DNA of 64,000 bases, from positions 1 through 64,000 of the forward strand of contig NZ_JADOUS010000008.1 in NCBI RefSeq assembly GCF_015752045.1, written 5' to 3'. Position 1 is the first letter of the stretch. The number at the start of each line of letters is the position of its first letter. The position numbers were made by a program, and so were the translations under genes. Shown here in pieces: positions 53,551-62,600 of the stretch. Under the pieces are notes generated by a model. It saw only the letters and a list, made by a program, of their open reading frames with translations, was not told the origin of the DNA and did no database searches. Origin of the DNA: Arthrobacter_D sp015752045. GTDB lineage: Bacteria; Actinomycetota; Actinomycetes; Actinomycetales; Micrococcaceae.

Positions 53551-56019
53551 ATGGACATGCTCTTCGATCCCTACGTCTCCCAGCCCACGCCAGCCGAGAA
53601 GAAGCGTGCCCGCGACGTGGCGATGGCAGCGGCCCCCGGAGCAGGGGATCCGGCCACCGAGCACGTTCCCGCCCGCGCCGGCGTGGACGAACAGCGGGCG
53701 CGGGAACTCCTGATGGGACTGAACCCCCAGCAGGAGGAAGCCGTGAAGCACGGTGGATCGCCCCTGCTGATCGTCGCCGGCGCGGGTTCGGGCAAGACCC
53801 GCGTGCTCAGTCACCGGATCGCCTACCTGCTGGCCACCGGCCGCTCGCACCCGGGTCAGGTCCTCGCCATCACCTTCACGAACAAGGCCGCCGCCGAGAT
53901 GCGGGAACGCATCGAGGGCCTGATCGGCGACGTCGCGAAACGGATGTGGATCTCCACGTTCCACTCCTCCTGCGTGAGGATCCTCCGCCGCGAAGCCGCC
54001 TCCGTCGGACTCAACTCGAACTTCTCCATCTACGACTCCGCCGACACGCTCCGCCTCATCACGCTCGTGGCCAAGGGGCTGGACCTCGACCCCAAGAAGT
54101 TCGCGCCCAAGGCGATCCAGCACAAGATCAGCGCACTGAAGAACGAGCTGATCGACGAGGAGACCTTCGCCTCGACCGCCGGCCTGTCGGATCCCTTCGA
54201 GCAGGCCGTCGCGGAGGTCTACACGGGCTACGCCCAGCGCATGCGCCAGGCCAACGCCATGGACTTCGACGACCTGATCGCCCAGACCGTCTACATGTTC
54301 CGTGCCTTCCCCGGCGTGGCCGACTACTACCGACGGCGTTTCCGTCACGTCCTCGTCGACGAGTACCAGGACACCAACCACGCGCAGTACGCCCTGGTCC
54401 GGGAGATCGTCGGCGTGCCGGGTGAATCCTCCGACGACCCGGCCGAGCTGACCGTCGTCGGCGATTCCGACCAGTCCATCTACGCGTTCCGCGGCGCCGA
54501 CGTGCGGAACATCGTCGAGTTCGAGAACGACTACCCGAGCGCCCGCACCATCCTGCTCGAGCAGAACTACCGTTCCACCCAGAACATCCTCACCGCCGCG
54601 AACGCGGTCATCTCCCGGAACCCCGACCGGCCGGAGAAGCGCCTGTGGACGGCCGAGGGCAGCGGCGAGAAGATCGTCGGCTACGTGGGCGAGAACGAGC
54701 ACGAGGAGGCCCGATTCATCGCCGAGGAGATCGACCGCCTCCAGGACGAGGACGACATCCGACCCGGCGACGTCGCGATCTTCTACCGCACCAACGCCCA
54801 GTCCCGCTCCGTCGAGGAGATCCTGCTGCGCGTCGGACTGCCCTACAAGGTGGTCGGCGGGACCCGCTTCTACGAGCGCAAGGAGATCAAGGACGCGCTG
54901 GCGTACCTGCGTGTGCTCGTGAACCAGGACGACGTCGTGAACCTGCGCCGGATCCTCAACGAACCCAAGCGCGGCATCGGCGACCGCGCCGAGTACGCCG
55001 TCGCGTCCCTGGGTGAACGCGAGCGGATCAGCTTCATGGCCGCGCTGCGACGGGCCGACCACGCGCCGGGCATGGCGACGCGCTCCGTCAATGCAGTGAC
55101 CGGTTTCGTGAAGCTCATCGACGACCTCGCCGAGGTGGCGAGCGGTTCGGGTGCCTCGGCGGCCCTCGAGGCCGTCCTGGAGCAGACCGGCTACCTGGAA
55201 CAGCTGCGCACCAGCAACGACCCGCAGGACGAGTCGCGGGTGGAGAACCTGGCGGAGCTCGTCGCCGTCGTCCGCGAGTTCGAGCGGGACAATCCCGAGG
55301 GGACGCTGGGCGACTTCCTCGAGCAGGTGGCCCTCGTGGCCGACGCCGACCAGATCCCCGATGCCCCCGACGGCTCGGCCGCCGACGTGCAGCGCGCCGT
55401 CGAGGAGGCCCGGCGGCAGGGGGTCGTCACCCTCATGACGCTGCACACCGCCAAGGGCCTCGAGTTCCCGGTGGTGTTCCTCACCGGCATGGAACAGGGC
55501 ATCTTCCCGCACCAGCGCTCCGCCACCGATCCGAAGGAACTCGCAGAGGAACGGCGCCTGGCCTACGTGGGCCTGACCCGCGCCCGGCAGCGGCTGTACA
55601 TCACGCGCTCCGAGGTGCGGAGCATGTGGGGGCAGAGCCAGTACAACCCGGCGAGCCAGTTCGTCAGCGAGATCCCCGAGGAGCTCATCCACTGGAAGCG
55701 CGAGGGCGCGGCGAAGCCCGCCTGGACCGCCGGCGGCGGCAGTGCCGGCGGCCCGCGGTTCAGCGGGTCCTACTGGGGCGCGAGCGGCGGAGGTTTCAAC
55801 GGCGGGGCCCCGACGCCGTCCAAGAGCGTGGGGCGCGTGCAGCCCCAGAAGGAGGTCGTCTCGGTGGCGGTCGGCGACCATGTCAACCACACGAGTTTCG
55901 GCAACGGCACGGTCCTGTCCGTCGAGGGGGCCGGCGACAAGACGGTGGCCAAGGTCCGGTTCGACGTCGGCGAGAAGCGGCTGCTGCTGCGCTACGCTCC
56001 ACTGACCAAGGTGGCCTGA
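53551..56019 (+). CDS. pcrA: ATP-dependent DNA helicase PcrA/UvrD
   Basis: An 822-residue superfamily 1A helicase for nucleotide excision repair and clearing RecA or stalled transcription complexes, moving 3' to 5'. Motifs in order: Q motif LNPQQEEAV, Walker A VAGAGSGKTRVL, Ia AITFTNKAAAEMRER, Walker B VLVDEYQDTN, III VVGDSDQSIYAFRGAD, IV LEQNYRST, V TLHTAKGLEF and VI AYVGLTRARQRL. The C-terminus has the PcrA tail that can bind RNA polymerase (GDHVNHTSFGNGTVLSVEG). About 55 disordered N-terminal residues precede the core. Confidence 0.96.
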   Translation: MDMLFDPYVSQPTPAEKKRARDVAMAAAPGAGDPATEHVPARAGVDEQRARELLMGLNPQQEEAVKHGGSPLLIVAGAGSGKTRVLSHRIAYLLATGRSHPGQVLAITFTNKAAAEMRERIEGLIGDVAKRMWISTFHSSCVRILRREAASVGLNSNFSIYDSADTLRLITLVAKGLDLDPKKFAPKAIQHKISALKNELIDEETFASTAGLSDPFEQAVAEVYTGYAQRMRQANAMDFDDLIAQTVYMFRAFPGVADYYRRRFRHVLVDEYQDTNHAQYALVREIVGVPGESSDDPAELTVVGDSDQSIYAFRGADVRNIVEFENDYPSARTILLEQNYRSTQNILTAANAVISRNPDRPEKRLWTAEGSGEKIVGYVGENEHEEARFIAEEIDRLQDEDDIRPGDVAIFYRTNAQSRSVEEILLRVGLPYKVVGGTRFYERKEIKDALAYLRVLVNQDDVVNLRRILNEPKRGIGDRAEYAVASLGERERISFMAALRRADHAPGMATRSVNAVTGFVKLIDDLAEVASGSGASAALEAVLEQTGYLEQLRTSNDPQDESRVENLAELVAVVREFERDNPEGTLGDFLEQVALVADADQIPDAPDGSAADVQRAVEEARRQGVVTLMTLHTAKGLEFPVVFLTGMEQGIFPHQRSATDPKELAEERRLAYVGLTRARQRLYITRSEVRSMWGQSQYNPASQFVSEIPEELIHWKREGAAKPAWTAGGGSAGGPRFSGSYWGASGGGFNGGAPTPSKSVGRVQPQKEVVSVAVGDHVNHTSFGNGTVLSVEGAGDKTVAKVRFDVGEKRLLLRYAPLTKVA

Positions 56020-56209
56020 CCCGCCCCGATCGAGGCCAGGAGCCGGCGGCGGGATCCTGCTAGCAGTCCCTGCCGGCCGGGCGCAACTTTCTACACGGGA
56101 TAGAAGTGTGGGCTTCCTCACTAAACCGATAGTCTGGGGAGGGCCTCAGGCCCGAGGGGCTAAAGTTCCCTCTTGTAAACCTACTTCGACGTAGAAGGAC
56201 ACTAGCTAA

Positions 56210-57376
56210 GTGGACCTGTTTGAATATCAGGCGCGCGATCTTTTCGAGGCACACGGGGTTCCCGTGCTTGCCGGCATCGTGGCGCAGACCCCAGAAGAAG
56301 CACGAGCAGCAGCCGAGAAGATCGGTGGCGTGGTCGTCGTCAAGGCCCAGGTCAAGGTGGGCGGTCGCGGCAAGGCCGGCGGCGTCAAGGTCGCCAAGAC
56401 CCCCGATGAGGCCTTCACCTACGCTTCGGACATCCTCGGGATGGACATCAAGGGGCACACGGTCCACAAGGTGATGATCGCGCAGGGCGCGGACATCGCC
56501 GAGGAATACTACTTCTCCGTCCTGCTCGACCGCTCCAACCGGAACTACCTGGCCATGTGCTCGGTGGAAGGCGGCATGGAGATCGAGCAGCTGGCCGTCG
56601 AGCGTCCGGATGCGCTGGCACGGATCGCCGTCGACCCCGGCACGGGCATCGACCAGGCCAAGGCCGAGGAGATCGTCGACGCCGCGGGTTTCGCCCCCGA
56701 GCTCCGCGAGGGAGTGGTCCACGCCATCCTCAAGCTGTGGGACGTCTTCGTGAAGGAGGACGCGACGCTCGTCGAGGTCAACCCGCTCGTGAAGACCGGC
56801 AACGGTGACATCCTCGCGCTCGACGGCAAGGTCACGATCGACGAGAACGCCGGGTTCCGCCACGCGGACCACGCTGCGCTCGAGGACACGGACTCCACCG
56901 ATCCGCTCGAGGCCAAGGCCAAGGAGCACGACCTCAACTACGTCAAGCTCGACGGCGAAGTCGGCATCATCGGTAACGGCGCGGGCCTGGTCATGTCGAC
57001 CCTCGACGTCGTCGCCTATGCCGGCGAGGCCCACGGCGGCGTGCTGCCCGCCAACTTCCTCGACATCGGCGGCGGAGCCTCGGCCGAGGTCATGGCCGCC
57101 GGTCTCGACGTCATCCTCAACGACGCGCAGGTCAAGAGCGTGTTCGTGAACGTCTTCGGCGGCATCACCGCGTGCGACGCCGTCGCCAACGGCATCGTCA
57201 AGGCCCTCGAGATGCTCGGCGACGAGGCCAACAAGCCCCTCGTGGTGCGCCTCGACGGCAACAACGTCGAGGAAGGCCGACGCATCCTCGCCGACGCAAA
57301 CCACCCGCTGGTCACGCTCGCCGACACCATGGACGAAGGCGCCGACAAGGCCGCCGCGCTGGCCAACGGAAAGTAA
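56210..57376 (+). CDS. sucC: Succinate-CoA ligase subunit beta
   Basis: A 388-residue ATP-grasp subunit of succinyl-CoA synthetase in the citric acid cycle. Seen are the N-terminal DLFEYQARDLFEAHGVPVL, VVKAQVKVGGRGKAGGVKVA, LVEVNPLVKTGNGDILALDG (metal site) and LDIGGGASAEVMAAGL with VFVNVFGGITACDAVANGI. The start is GTG at 56210, with AAGGA 10 bases upstream. It is followed 12 bases later by sucD. The 190-base leader contains G/C hairpins around 56140-56160 but no recognised regulator. Confidence 0.97.
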   Translation: MDLFEYQARDLFEAHGVPVLAGIVAQTPEEARAAAEKIGGVVVVKAQVKVGGRGKAGGVKVAKTPDEAFTYASDILGMDIKGHTVHKVMIAQGADIAEEYYFSVLLDRSNRNYLAMCSVEGGMEIEQLAVERPDALARIAVDPGTGIDQAKAEEIVDAAGFAPELREGVVHAILKLWDVFVKEDATLVEVNPLVKTGNGDILALDGKVTIDENAGFRHADHAALEDTDSTDPLEAKAKEHDLNYVKLDGEVGIIGNGAGLVMSTLDVVAYAGEAHGGVLPANFLDIGGGASAEVMAAGLDVILNDAQVKSVFVNVFGGITACDAVANGIVKALEMLGDEANKPLVVRLDGNNVEEGRRILADANHPLVTLADTMDEGADKAAALANGK

Positions 57377-57388
57377 AGGGTTCCCCAC

Positions 57389-58291
57389 ATGTCTATCTAC
57401 CTCAACAAGGACTCCAAGGTCATCGTCCAGGGCATCACGGGCGGCGAGGGCACCAAGCACACCGCCCTGATGCTGAAGGCCGGGACCCAGGTGGTCGGCG
57501 GCGTCAACGCCCGCAAGGCCGGCACCACGGTGACCCACGGTGACGTCACCCTCCCCGTGTACGGCACGGTCGAGGAAGCGAAGAAGGAGACCGGCGCCGA
57601 CGTGTCGATCGTCTTCGTCCCGCCGGCCTTCACGAAGGACGCCGTCGTCGAGGCCATCGAGGCCGGCATCGGGCTCGTCGTGGTCATCACCGAGGGTGTC
57701 CCCGTGCAGGACTCCGCCGCGTTCTGGGCGCTCGCCCAGTCGAAGGTCGACGCGGACGGTCAGCAGATCACCCGCATCATCGGCCCCAACTGCCCGGGCA
57801 TCATCACGCCCGGCGAGTCCCTCGTGGGCATCACCCCGGCGAACATCACGGGCAAGGGCGGTGTGGGCCTCGTCTCGAAGTCCGGCACGCTGACCTACCA
57901 GATGATGTTCGAACTCCGCGACCTCGGCTTCTCGACGGCCATCGGGATCGGCGGCGACCCCGTCGTCGGGACCACCCATATCGATGCCCTCGCGGCTTTC
58001 GAGGCGGATCCCGAGACGAAGGCCATCGTGATGATCGGTGAGATCGGAGGGGACGCCGAAGAGCGTGCCGCCGAGTTCATCAAGGCGAATGTCACCAAGC
58101 CCGTCGTCGGCTACGTCGCGGGATTCACCGCCCCCGAGGGCAAGACCATGGGCCACGCCGGTGCGATCGTCTCCGGTTCGGCCGGAACCGCGCAGGCCAA
58201 GAAGGAAGCCCTCGAGGCCGCCGGCGTCAAGGTCGGCAAGACGCCGTCCGAGACCGCCAGGCTCCTCCGCGAGGTCTACGCCACGCTCTGA
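57389..58291 (+). CDS. sucD: Succinate-CoA ligase subunit alpha
   Basis: A 300-residue subunit carrying the CoA-binding Rossmann domain and the phosphohistidine. Visible are VIVQGITGGEGTKHTALMLK, FVPPAFTKDAVVEAIEAGI, the TRIIGPNCPGIITPGES segment, SKSGTLTYQMMFELRDLGFS and the active-site GHAGAIVSGSAGTAQAKKEA with the phosphorylated His. It pairs with SucC in the operon; together they convert succinyl-CoA to succinate with ATP or GTP formation. Confidence 0.97.
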   Translation: MSIYLNKDSKVIVQGITGGEGTKHTALMLKAGTQVVGGVNARKAGTTVTHGDVTLPVYGTVEEAKKETGADVSIVFVPPAFTKDAVVEAIEAGIGLVVVITEGVPVQDSAAFWALAQSKVDADGQQITRIIGPNCPGIITPGESLVGITPANITGKGGVGLVSKSGTLTYQMMFELRDLGFSTAIGIGGDPVVGTTHIDALAAFEADPETKAIVMIGEIGGDAEERAAEFIKANVTKPVVGYVAGFTAPEGKTMGHAGAIVSGSAGTAQAKKEALEAAGVKVGKTPSETARLLREVYATL

Positions 58292-58308
58292 TCCCCGGCG
58301 ACCCGACA

Positions 58309-58339
58309 AGCCTCCCCCGCATCCATGCGGGGGAGGCTT
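58309..58339 (+). terminator. Terminator of sucCD
   Basis: AGCCTCCCCCGCAT and its complement ATGCGGGGGAGGCT, with loop CC, are followed by TTCG, 17 bases after the sucD stop codon. Confidence 0.85.
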
Positions 58340-58409
58340 TCGCGTGGGAGGGACCTGGGACGCCGGAGCAGGAGCCGGAGGACGATCACTACCAGCAGGA
58401 GTTGAGGGC

Positions 58410-59834
58410 ATGAGCAGCCTGACCAGGAACGGCACGGCCGCCGCGGCGGCCGACGGGCGCCGGCAGCGCGGATACCTCCGGCGCGCCACCTGGGTGGCGA
58501 CCCTCGGCGGCCTGCTGTTCGGCTTCGACACCGGCGTCATCAACGGCGCGCTGCCGTTCATGGTGGACGATCTCCGCCTCACCGCCGTCGCCGAAGGCCT
58601 CGTCGCGAGCTCGCTCGTCTTCGGGGCCGCATTCGGGGCCCTCGCCGGGGGCCGGCTCGCCGACGCCTACGGGCGTCGGCGGATGATCATGGTGCTCGCG
58701 GCCGTCTTCCTCGGGGGGACGCTCGGCTCCGCCCTCGCGCCCGATGTCACGGTGATGGTGGCGTCGCGGCTCATCCTCGGGCTGGCGGTCGGTGGGGCCT
58801 CGGTACTCGTGCCGATCTTCCTCGCCGAACTCTCCCCGGCCGCCCGGCGCGGGCAGGTCGTGACCCGCAACGAGCTCATGATCGTGACGGGCCAGCTTCT
58901 GGCGTTCAGCAGCAGCGCATTCCTCGGCAGCGCCTTCGGCGACAGCCACGGGATCTGGCGGTGGATGCTCGTCCTGGCGACGCTGCCGGCCATCGGTCTC
59001 TGGATCGGCATGTACTTCGTCCCGGAGAGCCCCCGCTGGCTGGCGGCACGGGGCGCGTTCGGATCCGCACTGCGGGTCCTCGAGTCGCTCCGCCCGCCGG
59101 CCGTCGCGCGGACCGAGTTCGCGGCGCTGAAGGCACTGGCCGTCGAGGACCGCGGGCGGGACCGCGCGGGCCTCCGCGACCTGCGTGAGCCCTGGCTCCG
59201 CCGCATCCTCGTCGTCGGGCTCGGGCTCGCCGTCATCCAGCAGATCACCGGCGTCAACTCGATCATGTACTACGGGACGCGGATCCTCGAGGTCGCCGGG
59301 TTCGGGACACAGGCGGCGCTCACCGCGAACATCGCCAACGGGCTCATCTCGGTCGCGGCGACCTTCGTCGGCATCTGGCTGCTCGGCCGGGTGGGGCGCC
59401 GCCCCATGCTGCTCGTCGGGCAGATCGGGACGACGTCGGCCCTGCTCGCCATCGGCCTCGTCTCGCTCCTGGTGCCGGAGGGAACGGCCCGCGGTTTCCT
59501 GGTCCTGGCCCTCACCGTCACCTTCCTCGCCTTCCAGCAGGGCGCCATCTCACCGGTCACGTGGCTCATGCTGTCCGAGATCTTCCCCGTACGGCTGCGC
59601 GGCCTCGGCATGGGCGCGGCGGTCTTCGTCCTGTGGATGGTCAACTTCGCCGTCAGCCTCAGCTTCCCGATCCTCATGGACGCCATCGGCATCTCGAACA
59701 CCTTCTTCGTGTTCGTGGTCCTCGGCGTCGCCGCGATCGCCTTCGCCCGCCGCCACATCCCCGAGACCCGCGGGAAGACCCTGGAGGAACTGGAGCACCA
59801 GTTCAAGGAGGCGGTGGACGTGCGGCGGCAGTAG
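58410..59834 (+). CDS. Sugar porter family MFS transporter
   Basis: A 474-residue, 12-helix proton or facilitated sugar transporter. Family motifs: LGGLLFGFDTGVINGAL (helix 1), GRLADAYGRRRMIM (motif A), VPIFLAELSPAARRGQ, PESPRWLAARG, QQITGVNSIMYYGTRIL (helix 7 QQxxGxN), LGRVGRRPML and the C-terminal PETRGKTLEELEHQF. It resembles inositol/pentose porters such as IolT or AraE. The ATG at 58410 follows TTGAGGGC. No dedicated catabolic genes are adjacent, so the sugar is unknown. Confidence 0.92.
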   Translation: MSSLTRNGTAAAAADGRRQRGYLRRATWVATLGGLLFGFDTGVINGALPFMVDDLRLTAVAEGLVASSLVFGAAFGALAGGRLADAYGRRRMIMVLAAVFLGGTLGSALAPDVTVMVASRLILGLAVGGASVLVPIFLAELSPAARRGQVVTRNELMIVTGQLLAFSSSAFLGSAFGDSHGIWRWMLVLATLPAIGLWIGMYFVPESPRWLAARGAFGSALRVLESLRPPAVARTEFAALKALAVEDRGRDRAGLRDLREPWLRRILVVGLGLAVIQQITGVNSIMYYGTRILEVAGFGTQAALTANIANGLISVAATFVGIWLLGRVGRRPMLLVGQIGTTSALLAIGLVSLLVPEGTARGFLVLALTVTFLAFQQGAISPVTWLMLSEIFPVRLRGLGMGAAVFVLWMVNFAVSLSFPILMDAIGISNTFFVFVVLGVAAIAFARRHIPETRGKTLEELEHQFKEAVDVRRQ

Positions 59835-59910
59835 AGCCTCCCGGCGCGCGGCTTGTAAGGTGGCAAAAGGGGACAATCGATTGCGTCAAGCAAGCTTCTA
59901 GGAGATCATC

Positions 59911-60966
59911 ATGCGCGCCACCATCATCCACGGGCCCGGCGACATCCGGGTCGAGGACCGGGACTACCCGAGCATCATCCGGCCGACGGACGCCGTCGTG
60001 CGCGTCACGGCGTCCTGCGTCTGCGGGTCCGACCTCTGGCCCTACCGGGGTGTCCGGCCCACCAAGGAGCCCAAGGCGATCGGCCACGAGTTCGTCGGCG
60101 TCGTCGAGTCCGTGGGCGACGACGTCCGCGACATCGCGGTGGGCGACTTCGTGATCGCGCCGTTCGTGGACAGCTGCGGGGCGTGCCCGCAGTGCCTCAA
60201 CGGTGTGACAGTGGCGTGCGACCACCTGGTCGGCTGGGGCAGTACCGACGAGCACGGCGACTTCGTGCAGGGTGCACAGGGGGAAGCAGTGCGCGTCCCG
60301 CAGGCCGACGGCACCCTGCGGAAGGTGGACGGCGTGACCGAGCCCGACGCCGCCCTGACGGCCAGCCTGCTGACCCTCTCCGACGTGATGTCCACCGGAC
60401 ACCACGCCGCGGTGTCCGCGAATGTCGGCCCGGGCAGCACCGTCGTCGTCGTGGGTGACGGCGCCGTGGGCCTGTGCGGGGTCCTCGCCGCGAAGCGCCT
60501 GGGTGCCGGGCGCATCATCGCCATGTCCCGCCACGCCGACCGCCAGGCGCTCGCCCGCGAGTTCGGCGCCACCGATATCGTCGCCGAACGCGGCGACGAA
60601 GGCGTGGAGAAGGTCCGCGAACTGCTCGGGGGAGTCCTCGCAGACTCCGTCCTCGAGTGCGTGGGCACGAAGGAGTCGATGGACCAGGCCCTGCGCAGCA
60701 CGCGTCCCGGCGGACACCTCGGCTTCGTCGGCGTCCCCGCCGGCGGACCGGAGCTGCCCATCGGCGTGCTCTTCGCGAAGAACATCACCGTGGGCGGCGG
60801 GATGGCACCGGCCCACACCTACATCCCGGAACTCCTGAAGGACGTCCTCGACGGGACGATCAACCCGGGCCGCGTCTTCGACGTCGAGATGCCCCTCGAG
60901 GACGCCGCGGAAGCATATAAGGCCATGGACGAGCGCCGCGCCATCAAGGTGCTCCTCAAGCCCTGA
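59911..60966 (+). CDS. Zinc-dependent alcohol dehydrogenase
   Basis: A 351-residue medium-chain dehydrogenase. Catalytic zinc ligands are in ASCVCGSDLWPY (Cys), AIGHEFVGVVE (His-Glu), and the structural zinc lobe CGACPQCLNGVTVACDH holds four cysteines. The Rossmann part has TVVVVGDGAVGLCGVLAAKR, binding NAD(P). It resembles the broad threonine/sorbitol dehydrogenase and formaldehyde-type group; the substrate is unknown. The ATG at 59911 has AGGAGAT upstream. Confidence 0.92.
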   Translation: MRATIIHGPGDIRVEDRDYPSIIRPTDAVVRVTASCVCGSDLWPYRGVRPTKEPKAIGHEFVGVVESVGDDVRDIAVGDFVIAPFVDSCGACPQCLNGVTVACDHLVGWGSTDEHGDFVQGAQGEAVRVPQADGTLRKVDGVTEPDAALTASLLTLSDVMSTGHHAAVSANVGPGSTVVVVGDGAVGLCGVLAAKRLGAGRIIAMSRHADRQALAREFGATDIVAERGDEGVEKVRELLGGVLADSVLECVGTKESMDQALRSTRPGGHLGFVGVPAGGPELPIGVLFAKNITVGGGMAPAHTYIPELLKDVLDGTINPGRVFDVEMPLEDAAEAYKAMDERRAIKVLLKP

Positions 60967-60984
60967 TCGCACCACGGCACGGAC

Positions 60985-61014
60985 CGAAGGGCCCTCCTCG
61001 CGGGGGGCCCTTCG
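60985..61014 (+). terminator. Terminator after the alcohol dehydrogenase
   Basis: CGAAGGGCCC-TCCTCGCGGG-GGGCCCTTCG forms a strong stem 18 bases after the stop codon. Confidence 0.75.
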
Positions 61015-61068
61015 GCGTCGGGCCCGGATGTGGCCGACGGCGGACCGCTGAGCGGGCAGAATGAAGGC

Positions 61069-61539
61069 ATGACGACGACGCCCGGCACGGATTCCGCCTA
61101 CCTCATCTCCAGGGAACGCATCATCGCGGCGCCCGCCGACCGCATCTTCGAGGTCCTCGCGACACCGGCCCTGCACAGCGTCATCGACGGGTCGGGGACG
61201 GTCCGCGGCGAACAGCCCAACGGGCCTCAGCGGCTGTCGCTGGGCGCGAAGTTCGGGATGGACATGAAGATGGGGCCCTCCTACAAGATCCTGAACCGCG
61301 TGGTCGAGTTCGAGGAGGGTCGCCGGATCGCCTGGCGGCACTTCTCCGCCCACGTCTGGCGTTACACGCTCGAGCCACGGGACGGCGGGACGCTCGTGCG
61401 CGAGGAGTGGGACGGGCGCGCCGTGCGGTGGCGTTTCGTGTTCAGGCTCACCGGGTTCACCCGCCGGCACCCCGCGAGCATCGAGGCGACCCTCGGGAAG
61501 CTCGAGGACTACGTCCTGCAGCAGCGCGACCCCGCATAG
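61069..61539 (+). CDS. SRPBCC family protein (polyketide-cyclase-like)
   Basis: A 156-residue START-like fold protein. Seen are ISRERIIAAPADRIFEVLAT at the start (first strand and helix), the inner strand SYKILNRVVEFEEGRRIAWR, GTLVREEWDGRAVRWRFVF and the long last helix HPASIEATLGKLEDYVLQQ. These proteins bind small hydrophobic ligands. The ATG at 61069 sits after AATGAAGGC. It is a separate gene from the SRPBCC protein at 443 and not a close relative of it. Confidence 0.85.
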   Translation: MTTTPGTDSAYLISRERIIAAPADRIFEVLATPALHSVIDGSGTVRGEQPNGPQRLSLGAKFGMDMKMGPSYKILNRVVEFEEGRRIAWRHFSAHVWRYTLEPRDGGTLVREEWDGRAVRWRFVFRLTGFTRRHPASIEATLGKLEDYVLQQRDPA

Positions 61540-61569
61540 GCACCCTCGAGGGCGGCGAGGCGCCCCTCG

Positions 61570-62493
61570 TCACGGGACGCGCAGCTCCTCGGGCTCCACC
61601 ACGATGTCCACCAGGGCGCCGTTCCGCCACACCGTCATCTCCATCCGACGGCCGATCGCCTGCTCGACCATCAGCCGTTGGATGCCCGTCACGCTGTGAA
61701 CGGGGACGCGGTCGAGTGAGACGACGACATCACCGGCACGGGCCCCGGCGCCTGCGGCGGGGCTGCCCGCGATGACGGATGCCACCTGCATCCCGGTGCG
61801 CGCCCCGACACGGGCCGCGAGCTCCGGGCTGAGGGTGATCTGCGGTCCGACCACCCCCAGCCACGCGCGCCGGACGCGGCCGTTGGTGATGAGCGCGTCG
61901 ATGATCGCACGGGTGGTCGGGTTGATCGGCACGGCAAGCCCGAGTCCGATGCCGGCGACGGCGGTGTTGACGCCGACCATGCGTCCTGCGCTGTCGGCGA
62001 GCACGCCGCCGCTGTTGCCCGGATTGAGGGTCGCATCGGTCTGGATGACCTCGTCCACGACACGCCCTGACAGCGTGGGCAGTGAGCGGCCGAGCGCGGA
62101 CACGATCCCCGCGGTGACGCTGCCGGCCAGGCCGAGCGGGTTGCCGAGCGCAACCACGAGCTGCCCGACACGAAGCCTGGTCGCATCCCCCCACGGGACC
62201 GGCGGGGGCGTGCTGCCGTCCGCTTCGAGGACGGCGAGGTCCGACAGCGGATCCCTGCCGACGACGCGCGCGGCGAGCACGGTCCCGTCGCCGAACGCGA
62301 CCTCGGTGCGCTGGGCGCCGGCGACCACGTGCGCGCTCGTGAGCAGGTGCGCCTCCGTGGAGATCACGGACGCGCTGCCCGCCCCCGCGCCGCGGGCGGT
62401 GCGCACCGAGACCGCCGCCACCGACGGCAGTGTGGACTCGGCAATGCGCACGACCGCCGCCGAGTATGCGTCGAGGGCCTCCTGCTCGTCCAT
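61570..62493 (-). CDS. HtrA-like S1C serine protease with PDZ domain
   Basis: A 307-residue trypsin-fold protease followed by one PDZ domain. The catalytic triad is His55 (LTSAHVVAG), Asp85 (DPLSDLAVLE) and Ser161 (TLNPGNSGG); the PDZ part is about 215-300 (AGSPAAGAGARAGDVVVSLD). No signal peptide or membrane anchor precedes the protease domain, unlike most actinobacterial HtrA proteins, so the start may be mis-assigned or the protein may be cytoplasmic. The ATG at 62493 has no good ribosome-binding site; the frame remains open upstream without similarity. Confidence 0.85.
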   Translation of the reverse strand: MDEQEALDAYSAAVVRIAESTLPSVAAVSVRTARGAGAGSASVISTEAHLLTSAHVVAGAQRTEVAFGDGTVLAARVVGRDPLSDLAVLEADGSTPPPVPWGDATRLRVGQLVVALGNPLGLAGSVTAGIVSALGRSLPTLSGRVVDEVIQTDATLNPGNSGGVLADSAGRMVGVNTAVAGIGLGLAVPINPTTRAIIDALITNGRVRRAWLGVVGPQITLSPELAARVGARTGMQVASVIAGSPAAGAGARAGDVVVSLDRVPVHSVTGIQRLMVEQAIGRRMEMTVWRNGALVDIVVEPEELRVP

Positions 62494-62600
62494 AGGGACC
62501 AGTGCAGCACTGCTGCCGTCGTGGCGGAATGGAGTTCGCGGAGGGCGCACGCGGCCGCAGGTCCGGCAGGTGCGCCGGGCATGCCCGCCGGATGCCCGGA

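Noticed and set aside
53368..56121. Very long open frame (917 codons) on the minus strand opposite pcrA
   Set aside because: It mirrors the pcrA codons; high-GC antisense frames stay open by chance. The sequence is low-complexity Gly/Asp/Arg/Val with no motif, while pcrA has every helicase motif.
56140..56209. Possible regulatory RNA before sucC (GGGCCTCAGGCCC hairpin)
   Set aside because: A simple GC hairpin in a GC-rich leader; no conserved riboswitch blocks recognised.
56060..58582. 840-codon minus-strand frame opposite sucC and sucD
   Set aside because: Antisense shadow of two unmistakable core genes; no recognisable domain or ribosome-binding site.
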